Assembly: GCA_913048385.1 (NCBI GenBank)
Contig: CAJWVZ010000006.1
Coordinates: forward strand, 53,578 to 117,577
Origin: an uncultured Gammaproteobacteria bacterium
GTDB taxonomy: Bacteria > Pseudomonadota > Gammaproteobacteria > Pseudomonadales > Pseudohongiellaceae
DNA: 64,000 bases
Direction: 5' to 3'
Both the position numbers and the translations under genes were made by a program. Each line of letters opens with the position of its first letter. The first letter of the stretch is position 1. Shown here piece by piece: positions 1 to 9,778 of the stretch. Under the pieces are notes generated by a model. The model made no database searches. It was given only the letters and a program-made list of their open reading frames with translations, and was not told the DNA's origin.

Positions 1-128
1 TGCTGGATTTAGCACTTGGTAATTCCTTCACTCGAAATTATGAAGGGATGCCTTTTTGGTTGGGGTTTGCAGGAATTGTTATCTGGATCACGTTCCATGC
101 CCTCTCTAGTAAGGGCAGAAAGAAGTAG
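1..128 (+). CDS. C-terminal end of a membrane protein (partial)
   Basis: An open frame enters from the left edge (first full codon at base 3) and ends at a TAG at 126-128, giving about 41 residues. The visible part contains one strongly hydrophobic segment (PFWLGFAGIVIWITF) followed by a short basic tail ending RKK, as at the cytoplasmic C-terminus of an inner-membrane transporter or other polytopic protein. The family cannot be named from this fragment. The next gene is convergent, so it tells nothing about the role. Confidence 0.5.
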   Translation, partial: LDLALGNSFTRNYEGMPFWLGFAGIVIWITFHALSSKGRKK

Positions 129-177
129 GGTCTCGTGCTGCGACCCTATAATAGTGTGGGTTAAAATTTAAAAGTTT

Positions 178-2022
178 TTACCACCCCACTGCTTGCCCAT
201 CCTTGCGATGGTCCGATCCACCGCGATAAACCCCGTTGACCGGATGGTCATCAGCTATGCTCTCAGCATCGTAAATAGGTTGTGGAAGGGTTTCGTCTTG
301 AGTGAAAAGGATACCTTGATACCCTCCAACACTGCTGCCGTTGACTAGCCGCAAGTCATGCCCGAGGGCTTGTAAGGGCTGGGCCATCAAGTGGTAAAGA
401 TTGTCTTCAAGCGACAGGCGGTTGGATCTTTGGCTGTGTGTAAAGCGTGCAGCGTCTGTCGTCATTTGAACGTTCATTCCGTTATCAATGAGATTTATGA
501 CATGTTGGGCGTGTGTTTCTGGTTGTACTGAGCCACCCATATTACCAAAGGCCATTAGAGGCTTATTGTCTTTTGAAATGAAGCCGGCAATAATCGAATG
601 GAAAGGTCGTTTTCGAGGCGCAACGACGTTTGGATGTGATGGGTCAAGGGAGAAAGCAGTCCCCCTGTTATGAAGCACCATACCGTATGGCGGAATAGTG
701 ATGCCGCTGCCATACACAGAAAAAACACTGTGTACAAAAGACACCATGTTTCCCCAACGGTCGGCTGTGGCAAGGTAAATAGTGCCCCCGTCTAGCCCCC
801 CCTTGATCGAAGGCTCTGCAGCGACATGCATATCGATGCGGTTGCAAAGTGTTTGAGCGTACGATTTCGATAGCAGGGTCTGCAAGGGTATCTCGACGAA
901 CAGAGGGTCAGCATTGTAGGCGTGTAAATCGGAGTAAGCGATTTTTTTTGCTTCAACCAAAAAGTGCCAATATTTTGGGTTTGAGGGGCCGAGATCGCTT
1001 AAATTTACCCCATGCGCCGGCGCGCAGACCTCAAGAATGTTCAGCATCTCTAGAGCGGCAAAACCTTGGCCTGGCGGTGGAAGTTGAAAAATATCGTATC
1101 CATGATAGTTCGTCTGGATTGGCGTGACCCATTCCGACTCAAATTCAGCGAGGTCACTGTGGTCCATGACGCCGCCTTCATCCTGTATTTTCTTAACTAT
1201 CGCATCAGCGATCGCGCCTTTATAAAAGGCGTCACGCCCTTCTTGCTGAATCAATCGCAGTGCGTCGGCTAAACCGGGGTTACGAATTAGATCGTAGAGG
1301 GCGGGTACATTTTTGTCGTTTAAGAATACGCTGGATGAGTCAGGATCTCCGAGCAGTTTTGTTTGGACGCTAACCAAATCCCTATGGCGGCGTTCGGCTT
1401 GCCCCCAACCTTCTTCAGCAATCTTTGCGGCTCTCTCCAATGTCTCTTTAAAACCGAGGGTGCCAAATCGAGTAAGTAAGGCGTCATAACCAGAAACCGC
1501 GCCAGGCACTGTCGCAGCATTCACGCCCACTGATGGCATGCGTTCCAGATCTAGCCCATTCTTGAAGTACTCCGGCGTCCATTTAGTTGGTGCCCAGCCC
1601 GCGGAATTGAGAGCGTAAAGTTGTTTGTCCTTTGCGCTCCAAACCAGCGCGAATAAGTCGCCGGCGAGTCCTGTGTCATTTTGAGATGTTACGTCGAGCA
1701 CTGCTGCAGCCGCTACGGCTGCGTCAATCGCGTTGCCGCCTCTTTGAAGGATCTCAATGCCGGCCTGTGCGGCAAGGGGATCGCTTGTGGCTACCATGCC
1801 GTGTCTGGCAAGGACCTCAGATCGGCCTTGAGCCAGCCAACCCTGCCCGCGTGATCCACTTGCAGCTGGGACCAAAGAAGCTGGATTTGTTCCGCCGCTC
1901 GTCGGAATGCCGAAAGGAGTGGACGACTGGCTAAAATTGTTGGTGGAAGCCAAAATTAAGCAACCTCCAATGAAAATTTTTATGGGAAAAGTATGCAGGG
2001 GATGTGGTTTTTTAACTCTCAT
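178..2022 (-). CDS. Exported gamma-glutamyltransferase-family protein (YwrD-like Ntn hydrolase)
   Basis: This is a 614-residue member of the gamma-glutamyltransferase family, enzymes that self-cleave to expose an N-terminal threonine nucleophile and hydrolyse or transfer gamma-glutamyl groups from glutathione and related peptides in the periplasm. The predicted nucleophile is the Thr of the DGGTIYL motif (codon at 781-783). It replaces the classical TTH/TTHY context, as in YwrD-type members, so the substrate may not be glutathione. Typical family segments are the N-terminal GGNAIDAAVA and the late KRPFHS and GNMGGS. I chose the ATG at 2022 because GGAG precedes it by about 9 bases and a basic-hydrophobic signal peptide follows; the upstream ATGs at 2058/2055 lack a good ribosome site. 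It is divergent from the large secreted protein gene at 2211. Confidence 0.85.
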   Translation of the reverse strand: MRVKKPHPLHTFPIKIFIGGCLILASTNNFSQSSTPFGIPTSGGTNPASLVPAASGSRGQGWLAQGRSEVLARHGMVATSDPLAAQAGIEILQRGGNAIDAAVAAAAVLDVTSQNDTGLAGDLFALVWSAKDKQLYALNSAGWAPTKWTPEYFKNGLDLERMPSVGVNAATVPGAVSGYDALLTRFGTLGFKETLERAAKIAEEGWGQAERRHRDLVSVQTKLLGDPDSSSVFLNDKNVPALYDLIRNPGLADALRLIQQEGRDAFYKGAIADAIVKKIQDEGGVMDHSDLAEFESEWVTPIQTNYHGYDIFQLPPPGQGFAALEMLNILEVCAPAHGVNLSDLGPSNPKYWHFLVEAKKIAYSDLHAYNADPLFVEIPLQTLLSKSYAQTLCNRIDMHVAAEPSIKGGLDGGTIYLATADRWGNMVSFVHSVFSVYGSGITIPPYGMVLHNRGTAFSLDPSHPNVVAPRKRPFHSIIAGFISKDNKPLMAFGNMGGSVQPETHAQHVINLIDNGMNVQMTTDAARFTHSQRSNRLSLEDNLYHLMAQPLQALGHDLRLVNGSSVGGYQGILFTQDETLPQPIYDAESIADDHPVNGVYRGGSDHRKDGQAVGW

Positions 2023-2210
2023 GTTCAAAAGCTCCAGCGCACGGTAATTCAACATCATTTCTTTATATATGACTTTTTAATATTAAGGAACCAAACGAAC
2101 TGATTTTTTGAAGGCAGCTTCCCGTAACTGAAATTTTTCGGGGATGATTAAAGGATAGAAACGGATCATTTTAGGTGCTAACTTAATTAATAAAACGTTA
2201 GGAGTTTAAG

Positions 2211-5200
2211 ATGGTTTCAAAAGTAAGGGTTTGGGTTTTTATGCTTTTGCCGTTATTTGCAGCCGAGTTAAGTGCTGTTGAAACGACGATAGAGGTTCAC
2301 ATAGACGGAGAGGCTATTGCTGACGCGAGTGTCAATGTTAGGAAGGGGTGGACTACTGAATCTACGCTGAAGACTGACGAATTAGGTCGGGCAGTTTTCG
2401 ACTGTAACGGCTGCACGGTTATTGCAGATCATGTTATTTCCGGTGAGTCCTTCGTCTCCCACGAGATAACGCCTAACGCAAGTTTGGCTTTGAATCGAGT
2501 AGAGCTCAGAAGGCAAGTTACTCTGAGCGGTACGGTAAGTGTCCCAAAAATGTGCAACTGCAATTTTAGTTTTAATAATTTAGATACAGGACACAGTATA
2601 GGGGATGGATCCGGTCTGTTTGCGAATTTGGAGGTGCCTTTCGAGAAAATGGTTCCAGCAGGGCGCTATCGTATCGTGATAGAGACAGTGACTTGGGATC
2701 GAGATCTTAACAGAGTAGCACCTCAAGACAGGTATCTTGCTTCCGTGGGAGTCGATGCCCGTGAAGAATCGGTTTCGGGCATAATTATTTCGGCAGTGCC
2801 CTCCCCGGGCAGTCCAAGGTTCTCGAAAACTCCACCAAACGGGCTTTTAATTAGCGGGTCACCTCCGGCGGAGCGAGGCTACTCAAAAATTTCTGGGTTA
2901 CCGGGTTCGGTGGAACCGCTAGTCAGTTTAAAAGTTCAAAACCTTCAGACGGGTCAGGTTGCCGAGGGAGCTTCAGAGCCTGACGGTAGCTTTGAAGTGA
3001 GGTTAATAGCGCCGCCCGGGTCTTCGGTGTTGGTGGCGCAAGATCGTCATGCGATTGACAACTATAATGATCCAGCGAATCTGCCTGGTACTGTCATACG
3101 GATACCTATTGAGAACGAGAGGCTAGCCATCTCGACCGGGCAAAGGCTTAACGGTCGGAATCAGAACGGTATAGGAGCAAAATCGGAGGTTTATGGTGGA
3201 ACTGACCCGGGCGTCGCCTGGTTATCCGGAACGCTCGAGACAAACAACTGGTCGCAGGGCGATAAAGGTAAGATTGGGGGTGAACTGAGCATTTACTCTC
3301 GCAACGTCGACGAGGTGTCGCTGCCGACTTTTGGCACGGCGGACGCATACTTAGAGCTGATTATTGATGAGGAAGGGCGCCAAAAGGCAGCTGGCCCTGA
3401 GAATAGTTCGAGTGACATGACGCCTTCCGGTTTACCGATAGACAGATCTGAGCCTAGCTGGCGTGAGATGATCTTTGTTGGGACAATTAATTTTTCTGGG
3501 TATGAAAAAATTTCTGAGGGTGTTGCCAAGGGTTCTTGGGAGCTCGATTACAGGGTGCCCGAGGGAACGCCAGATGGAATCTACCAGCTTGTCTTGATGG
3601 GTCAAGGCGGGTCAATGGACCCATGGGTACAAGGGTTGGATACGGGTAAGTTGTATTACTCTGATATTTTTGGAGAGCCATCTTTTCACGTATCGACAAT
3701 TCATGGCGCTGCTCGTATAAACGTGGGCCAAGTATCATCGCCAAGGCTTTATTCAACCTTGTTGATGAATACATTTAGTAACGGGGTAAGGGGAGTAGTT
3801 GCCCAAGAAGACATCGGAAAATTTGGAATCTCTGGGCACCTCATTACTAACACCGAGCGCCTGATTGTTCCGCTGATGAATGAAAGTCGGACAGCGACGG
3901 CCGAATATAATCTTGAGCCGTTCATCCCGTTAACCGCATACAGCAATAAAGATTGGCTGCACCCGCCAAAAACGCCCTTTAAGTTTCCCTCGGGGTCACT
4001 GAGTATGACTTTAACTTACCCCGACGGTTCGAAAAAAATAATGGGGCCCCATCCCATCGTCGGCAGTTACCAGCAGAAAGCTAAAAATCATCTTGGGGAG
4101 AATATGCACCGCAACAGCAACGCGCCGGCGATACACCTCGGTCTGACAACGGGGTCGTCTGATTTTTTAACAAGCTTTAATCAATACGGCGAGCATGAGA
4201 TTGTCATGAGCGGAAGCGTGGAGGATGTCTATGGACACGCCTATGAGCTCTCGGGTACTTACAAGATAGATGTTGCGGAAACCCTTGATTTCGAAACTGG
4301 AGTTTTTCCGAGCACACCATTCGAGGTCAACGACGTATTCTCGTCCGCGGTGATTATCCAGCCGGGCGTTCCGGCCGATGTTGAAATTGCTGTTTCACTT
4401 CTTCCTAAATCGTCGAAAGCCAATGAAATCAAAAAGACGTTCCGTGGAAGAGCTAACCGATTCGGTTATTTTGTGAGTGATGAGACTGATTTTGTGTTCT
4501 CGGAAGACGGTGAGTATCGGGTTGACTATAACATCTCCTACACAGCGCCAGACGGGACTTTATGGATGGGGGCTCGGACCTGGGGCTCCGTCGTCGAGAC
4601 CCCAGGGAGTGCAATTATTGCCCACGGTAGTCGGGGTAGTGAGAGCAATCAAGAGCAAAGGCAATGGTACCTTTTTAACGATACGGCATCGGATCGAAAC
4701 GCACATTTCTTTTTCCCCTACCAATCGGGCGACGTTATGTGGACAGAAAATTTCACCGAGTGGAATGCGGCGATGACAAATATTGTCACGCTCGAGGATG
4801 GGGACGGGTCGTTGGCGGAGATTATTGGTAACAGAGATACAACAAATTTAGATGTTGATTCCATGAGACTATATTCGACTTCGGGCGACAATGGGAACAA
4901 CTTCACCCGCCGAGCAATCCCTCCCTTCGTTGACCCGAAAAATATAAATAATCACTGGGCCTATTATTATTCCGGTTCGGGTCGTCCGGGAGTGAGCGTG
5001 AGAGAATTTGTTGGAACAGATACGAGTAGTAACGGTTACTGGCGTTTTAATACGCCCTATGCGTATCAGCTCGGCAACGGATATCAGGGCGACCAGGTTG
5101 GGGATTTTAAGTTTTTGTTTGGGGGTGCGGTTTATCGTGCTCCGAATGAGGATTTTCATTACTACGGGGCTTACGGCGCGATGTGGGCAATGATCCCTGC

Positions 5201-6386
5201 AAGCGATGCGCAAGGTGGTCGGGTTATGCCGCCCTTTCAAGGGGCGGCAGGAGGCCCGTCAGGAGGCCCGCTGTTCAAGATTAATGGCGAGGACGTCGAT
5301 CTTTTTTTACATCCGCAGGGAGTGAGACCGGGGTCTATCCTTGAGGTTGGTGATACTTTTAGTTTTTCAGGCCAGGTCGGGCCGACCCTAGCGTCGAAGG
5401 TTGCTGTGACCGTCACCGCGCCAAGTGGTCAAGTTACAAGTTTTAGTGGTAACGCGAATAAGATAGGTTACTTCTACAGACCCAGTAGTAATTTCACAGT
5501 TGAGGAGACTGGGGTCTATACGGTCAAAGTGGACGTGACCCATGAGGGAGGGACCTCAGCCGGTGTGGTAGAGACGCCCTTTCCGACGGGAGGCGTTTTG
5601 GGGGCGCCTGATGGACAGTTTTCCTTCTACGTCGTTGATGCCAAGTCCAAGACGGCGAGGCTGACCGGGGATGTGCCAAGTCTTTTATCAGATGCGGCGA
5701 TCGTAGACTTTGATTTGTCCGCGGAATCGGCATTCGATGTGGCTACGGTACACCAGACGACCTCGATGCCCGGAGTGATCTTAGAACAGCGAACGATGTC
5801 CAAGCCGTCATATCGATATGATGCGCTTTCCCTCAACAAAACTTTTCCGAACTTAGATATTCCGGACGGAGAGTTTGAGAAGCGAAATGGTGCCGATACG
5901 GTAACGGTAAGTTTCCTTATCGAGGGAATAGATAAGCTTGGAAATAAAACCTTTGAGGGTCGACAAGTTCTGATTCAAGGTGAGCAAATTATTAATTTGA
6001 ATCACAAGTCTGCGCTTACCGGTGGAATGGAAATAAGGCTAGCTAAATCGGACTTAAAATCTGGCGAAAACTTAAAAGCAGATCTTTTCTTTGAAGGTAG
6101 AGGTGAGGCTGATATTTACGTTGCGCTCGTTTTGTTAGACGGGTCTTTTGTGACACTTGGGTCGCCTTTATCGATTAGTGCGGTGGGTGAGGTTTTAACC
6201 TTTGCTAATGCGCTTGATATTGAGAGACAACCGGAGCTTGCTGTTATTGACCTTCCTCTATCCTCACAGACACCGGAAGGTGTGTATAAGTTTTTTGTTG
6301 TAGCAACGCGAGCAGGTCAAGCGCTTGCTGATAGTACGAAATGGCTCGGGAGCTCTGAGGCCAGTTTTTCATTCAAAAGTGAGTGA
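2211..6386 (+). CDS. Large secreted beta-sandwich protein, function unknown
   Basis: This 1391-residue protein has a clear signal peptide (hydrophobic core at residues 8-18, cut near SAVE). The rest is beta-rich and low in helix. Residues about 25-120 resemble a carboxypeptidase-regulatory or Ig-like fold with CNGC and CNC cysteine motifs. The later part holds an internally duplicated Ig-like domain of about 90 residues (genomic about 4320-4617 and 5340-5591) sharing GYF..., ...EDGEYRV/EETGVYTV and VVETP signatures. No catalytic motif or membrane anchor is visible. The start is supported by AGGAG about 6 bases upstream. It lies 53 bases before the exported DSD1-like gene on the same strand, so the two may be co-transcribed. 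I do not recognise the family; a cell-surface or periplasmic binding or scaffold protein is a guess. Confidence 0.75.
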   Translation: MVSKVRVWVFMLLPLFAAELSAVETTIEVHIDGEAIADASVNVRKGWTTESTLKTDELGRAVFDCNGCTVIADHVISGESFVSHEITPNASLALNRVELRRQVTLSGTVSVPKMCNCNFSFNNLDTGHSIGDGSGLFANLEVPFEKMVPAGRYRIVIETVTWDRDLNRVAPQDRYLASVGVDAREESVSGIIISAVPSPGSPRFSKTPPNGLLISGSPPAERGYSKISGLPGSVEPLVSLKVQNLQTGQVAEGASEPDGSFEVRLIAPPGSSVLVAQDRHAIDNYNDPANLPGTVIRIPIENERLAISTGQRLNGRNQNGIGAKSEVYGGTDPGVAWLSGTLETNNWSQGDKGKIGGELSIYSRNVDEVSLPTFGTADAYLELIIDEEGRQKAAGPENSSSDMTPSGLPIDRSEPSWREMIFVGTINFSGYEKISEGVAKGSWELDYRVPEGTPDGIYQLVLMGQGGSMDPWVQGLDTGKLYYSDIFGEPSFHVSTIHGAARINVGQVSSPRLYSTLLMNTFSNGVRGVVAQEDIGKFGISGHLITNTERLIVPLMNESRTATAEYNLEPFIPLTAYSNKDWLHPPKTPFKFPSGSLSMTLTYPDGSKKIMGPHPIVGSYQQKAKNHLGENMHRNSNAPAIHLGLTTGSSDFLTSFNQYGEHEIVMSGSVEDVYGHAYELSGTYKIDVAETLDFETGVFPSTPFEVNDVFSSAVIIQPGVPADVEIAVSLLPKSSKANEIKKTFRGRANRFGYFVSDETDFVFSEDGEYRVDYNISYTAPDGTLWMGARTWGSVVETPGSAIIAHGSRGSESNQEQRQWYLFNDTASDRNAHFFFPYQSGDVMWTENFTEWNAAMTNIVTLEDGDGSLAEIIGNRDTTNLDVDSMRLYSTSGDNGNNFTRRAIPPFVDPKNINNHWAYYYSGSGRPGVSVREFVGTDTSSNGYWRFNTPYAYQLGNGYQGDQVGDFKFLFGGAVYRAPNEDFHYYGAYGAMWAMIPASDAQGGRVMPPFQGAAGGPSGGPLFKINGEDVDLFLHPQGVRPGSILEVGDTFSFSGQVGPTLASKVAVTVTAPSGQVTSFSGNANKIGYFYRPSSNFTVEETGVYTVKVDVTHEGGTSAGVVETPFPTGGVLGAPDGQFSFYVVDAKSKTARLTGDVPSLLSDAAIVDFDLSAESAFDVATVHQTTSMPGVILEQRTMSKPSYRYDALSLNKTFPNLDIPDGEFEKRNGADTVTVSFLIEGIDKLGNKTFEGRQVLIQGEQIINLNHKSALTGGMEIRLAKSDLKSGENLKADLFFEGRGEADIYVALVLLDGSFVTLGSPLSISAVGEVLTFANALDIERQPELAVIDLPLSSQTPEGVYKFFVVATRAGQALADSTKWLGSSEASFSFKSE

Positions 6387-6439
6387 AACGCATGAGTTGT
6401 TTTAACTAAAATAGTAAACAAGGTACCTGGGGATGGTTT

Positions 6440-7681
6440 ATGAATAATAATTCAATTACAAGGCGCAATTTTATGAAGGCAGGCGGTGCCGCTGCTATTT
6501 GGATACCGGCTGCGGCCCGGGGCTACACAGCTTCAGAAATGAAAGATTTTTACTCTACCGGGGAGATGTCGATCGATGTCTCAAAATGGGAGCTTGATAC
6601 ACCGGCGCTTTGCGTTGATCTTGATCTATTGGAAGCTAATCTGGATAAGATGGCGGAGACGATGTCAAAAAATGGAATCCAAAGTCGGCCCCATGCCAAG
6701 ACACATAAGTGCCCGACTATCGCGCACATGCAAATGGACCGGGGATCTGTCGGCGTCTGCACTGCGAAGGTCAGTGAAGCTGAGGTTATGTTTCGTAATG
6801 GTATTGACCAAATTTTGTGTACTACGGGCAATGTTACCCCTACTAAAATAGCGCGTGCGATGAGACTACGACAACAGTGTCCAGGCTTTATCCAAGCAAC
6901 CGATTCGCAAGCAAATGCAAGGTTGCTTTCAGAGGCTGCGGTCGCTTTTGGAGTCATCGCTGATGTTGTCGTTGATGTCGATCCGGGGATTAAGAGAACT
7001 GGAACCCCGTTTGGCAAGCCGGCCCTTGAATTGGCCCAGTTGGTAGACCAATTACCCGGGCTGCGATTTAAGGGCATGTTGTGTTACGACGCTGCAGCAC
7101 AGCACGTAGTTGGTTTTCAAACTCGCAGGGATCAAACACTAGAACGAATGATTGCAGCAACAGAAACATTTGAGGCGATGCGGAGTGCCGGATTAGATAC
7201 AGAAATTTTTAGTGGAGGAGGGACTGGGACTTATAATATCGATCACGAAATAGAGCATCTGACTGACGTTCAGGTGGGAAGTTATGTATTTATGGACGCT
7301 CAATATATCGCAATAGGCGGTGAAAACGATTCTGATTTGTACTCGGACTTTTCGACTTCGCTTACCATTATGACGACTGTGTTAAATGACCAGTATGCTG
7401 GGAAAGTCACTTCAGATGCCGGCGCGAAGGCCTGCTCCATTAACCAGCCGTGGCCAATCATTAAAGGCGAAAGCGGAATGACGTACCGATCAGGGTCCGA
7501 TGAGTTTGGAACTATCACTTACGGGGAATCCCCGTCAAAGTCGTATAGAGTTGGAGATAAGCTTGAGGTGGTTGTCTCGCATTGTGATCCTGTAGTGAAT
7601 CTTTATGACCAGGTTTATGCGATTCGTAATGATAAGGTTGAGGCTGTATGGCCAATCTCTGCAAGAGGGATGTCAGCCTAG
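6440..7681 (+). CDS. Tat-exported D-serine/D-threonine aldolase-like PLP enzyme (DSD1 family)
   Basis: This 413-residue protein belongs to the metal-dependent fold-type III PLP family of D-threonine aldolase and eukaryotic-type D-serine dehydratase. The family PLP signature RPHAKTHK is at residues 83-90, with the first Lys of KTHK the presumed Schiff-base lysine. A SHCD motif near residues 380-383 falls where the family binds zinc. The N-terminus carries a twin-arginine-type leader (ITRRNFMKAGG plus a hydrophobic stretch), predicting export of the folded, cofactor-loaded enzyme. The family acts on D-amino acids or beta-hydroxy-D-amino acids; the exact substrate cannot be told. Its stop lies 8 bases from the stop of the convergent PQQ dehydrogenase. 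Confidence 0.85.
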   Translation: MNNNSITRRNFMKAGGAAAIWIPAAARGYTASEMKDFYSTGEMSIDVSKWELDTPALCVDLDLLEANLDKMAETMSKNGIQSRPHAKTHKCPTIAHMQMDRGSVGVCTAKVSEAEVMFRNGIDQILCTTGNVTPTKIARAMRLRQQCPGFIQATDSQANARLLSEAAVAFGVIADVVVDVDPGIKRTGTPFGKPALELAQLVDQLPGLRFKGMLCYDAAAQHVVGFQTRRDQTLERMIAATETFEAMRSAGLDTEIFSGGGTGTYNIDHEIEHLTDVQVGSYVFMDAQYIAIGGENDSDLYSDFSTSLTIMTTVLNDQYAGKVTSDAGAKACSINQPWPIIKGESGMTYRSGSDEFGTITYGESPSKSYRVGDKLEVVVSHCDPVVNLYDQVYAIRNDKVEAVWPISARGMSA

Positions 7682-7689
7682 ATGGCAGC

Positions 7690-9549
7690 TCATTCGCTGA
7701 GCTTGTAAGCGAGCAAAACTTCGGTTGCGGCGATGATTACATACTGGTTATTGTCCTCGCCTTGATATGTCATCGGATTGGCATTCCCGCGATGCCCAAG
7801 GTCGGACGACCAAAGTTGTTCGCCGGTCGATGACCTCAGTGCACGAAACTGATTGTCGTCAGTCGAAGCAATGAATAATAAGTCGCTTGCCGTTACTATC
7901 GCCGCCGCTCTGCCTGGTCTGCCTGTTTGTTGTCTCCCTTTAGGAAGTTGGGTGGTTAACCCAATGGGTTTCCGCCACGCGATAGTTCCTGTCGCTGAGT
8001 CAACTGCCGTCAGATGACCCCAGGGTGGTCTTTGGCAAGGCATTCGTTGGCCATTCAATGTAACCTCAAAATTCCGAGATTTTGGGGTCTTTAGAGCGTA
8101 CGGGACGTTTGATTGAGCGACTGATTCTTCCATCCAGCCAAGCGATCCTAAATTTGTAGCGTAGACAAAGATAAGTCCCGAGTCTTTGTCGAAAGCCGGG
8201 CCGCCCCAGTTTGGACCGCCGGTAAGTCCGGGAAAAAGAAGTGTCGTTTCTCCACCGGTCCCGCCCGGACGGTATGACCATGGAGTGAATGGACCTTGGT
8301 TATTAATCTTACCAATTTGGCTTATGAGCTGCGAACAAGCAGTAGCATGTGCTCGCGAAGTATCTTCTTCCGTGACAAGATCGTCTGTGTCAAAGCTGAC
8401 CTTGGCCATTGGGGGAGTCACGATAGGAATGGGCTGAGTAGCTGATGTGCTCTCGCCAGGAACTTCACTCTGCGGCACCGCTCTTTCTGCTACGCCATGA
8501 ATGGGCGTGCCGTCTTCTCTATTTAAGATATAGAGGTATCCCGATTTTGTGGTTACGGCTAACGCGGGAATAGTTCCGGAATTAGACGGTATGTCGAATA
8601 GGACGGGAGGGGCGGGGGGGTCGTGATCCCAGAGATCATGGTGAATGGTCTGGAAGTGCCAATGATATTTTCCAGTAAAAACATTTACTGCTACCACGGA
8701 GTTCGCGTAGAGGTTCGAGCCGGCGCGATCCCCACCGTAAGCAAATGGGATTGGGGAAGCAAGTGGAATAAAGAGGAGGTCACGTGCTTCGTCGACGGTG
8801 AAGTAAAAAGGCCAAGCATTAGCGCCGAGACGCCCCATCCAGCTTTTGGCCTCCCAAGTTTCGTTGCCGGGATTGCTAGGCTGAGGAACCGACTCGAATT
8901 CCCAAATTTTTTCTCCATCGACAGCGCTGAATGCACGGGCGTTTCCGATGCCGCCATCTGCTCCCCTGGGAGTATTAGCACCGACAACAATTACATTCTT
9001 ATAGATGAGCGGAACAGAGAGGTAGGGAGTGATTAAATCAATTTCACCTTGCTGACCGAAGTTTTTGTCAATTTTGCCAGTAGCTGCGTTCAGGGCAACC
9101 AGACGCCGGCGTGATGTATAGAATATCCTTGGTAAATTGTTTTCATCACCAGGCCAGAAAGCGATACCTCGCCTTGAAGGTCTGTCACTCCCCAGAACGT
9201 GTTCCCATATTTCTTCACCAGAGGTTGGATCCAGCGCAACAACGCGGTCAGCAGCAGGAACATATAAAACATCGTCTACAAAAATTGGTGTCGCTTGAGA
9301 ATTCGCTTGCGATGATCCCTCTGTGTCTTGGCTCGCAAGTGGGTAGCTCCACGATAATGAAAGTTGATCGACATTACTGTCATTGATTTGTGTCAGTGGG
9401 GAGTACCCTGTTCCCTCAAAGTTCCCGCGATAGCTTTCCCAAGCCTGTGCCTGGCTGTGTGCAGGTAAAAGTGTTTCCGTTAAAGAACAAAAAAAAATGA
9501 GACCGAGAAAGAAGCGTCTGGTTTGGCTGATAACTCTTATTTGTTTCAT
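7690..9549 (-). CDS. Exported PQQ-dependent dehydrogenase, glucose-dehydrogenase type
   Basis: This quinoprotein of about 619 residues has a signal peptide ending near SQAQA. It carries the eight-bladed propeller W-motifs of PQQ dehydrogenases, starting with AWESYRGNFEGTGYSPL and including LYILNREDG and LFIASTDDNQFRALRSSTG. The C-terminal PCQRPPWGHLTAVD and NPMTYQG segments match membrane glucose dehydrogenase (Gcd)-type enzymes. The five N-terminal membrane helices of Gcd are absent, so this is a soluble periplasmic form. No CxxCH haem motif is present, so electrons must go to a separate carrier. The ATG at 9549 is preferred over the in-frame TTG just before it. Substrate unknown: a sugar, polyol or alcohol. 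Confidence 0.88.
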   Translation of the reverse strand: MKQIRVISQTRRFFLGLIFFCSLTETLLPAHSQAQAWESYRGNFEGTGYSPLTQINDSNVDQLSLSWSYPLASQDTEGSSQANSQATPIFVDDVLYVPAADRVVALDPTSGEEIWEHVLGSDRPSRRGIAFWPGDENNLPRIFYTSRRRLVALNAATGKIDKNFGQQGEIDLITPYLSVPLIYKNVIVVGANTPRGADGGIGNARAFSAVDGEKIWEFESVPQPSNPGNETWEAKSWMGRLGANAWPFYFTVDEARDLLFIPLASPIPFAYGGDRAGSNLYANSVVAVNVFTGKYHWHFQTIHHDLWDHDPPAPPVLFDIPSNSGTIPALAVTTKSGYLYILNREDGTPIHGVAERAVPQSEVPGESTSATQPIPIVTPPMAKVSFDTDDLVTEEDTSRAHATACSQLISQIGKINNQGPFTPWSYRPGGTGGETTLLFPGLTGGPNWGGPAFDKDSGLIFVYATNLGSLGWMEESVAQSNVPYALKTPKSRNFEVTLNGQRMPCQRPPWGHLTAVDSATGTIAWRKPIGLTTQLPKGRQQTGRPGRAAAIVTASDLLFIASTDDNQFRALRSSTGEQLWSSDLGHRGNANPMTYQGEDNNQYVIIAATEVLLAYKLSE

Positions 9550-9778
9550 CAAAACTCTTAGAATGTAAAACTCAAGGTTAAAAAATATTCTTAAAAGCGA
9601 TCGTTAGATCATATTGCGAGAGATTAAGTTTTTAAGCAATATTTTTTTGGGAATGGAAAAGTGGTGAACGAAACCACAAGGCAGAGAAAAAACGAGCAAT
9701 AAATACGAGTTTTATAGCGATGCACCTCTTTAAAAATAGGTTTAGCTATAAATCGTGCAACATCAGTTTTTGAATTTC

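Noticed and set aside
555..1934. Several open frames on the strand opposite the gamma-glutamyltransferase gene
   Set aside because: They lie wholly inside a well-supported gene, lack ribosome sites and resemble no protein family.
4869..5240. 123-codon minus-strand frame inside the 1391-residue gene
   Set aside because: Opposite-strand frame within a long supported reading frame; no ribosome site, signal or known motif.
6550..7077. 175-codon minus-strand frame inside the DSD1-like gene
   Set aside because: The plus-strand frame encodes a recognisable PLP enzyme; the opposite frame has no recognisable motif.
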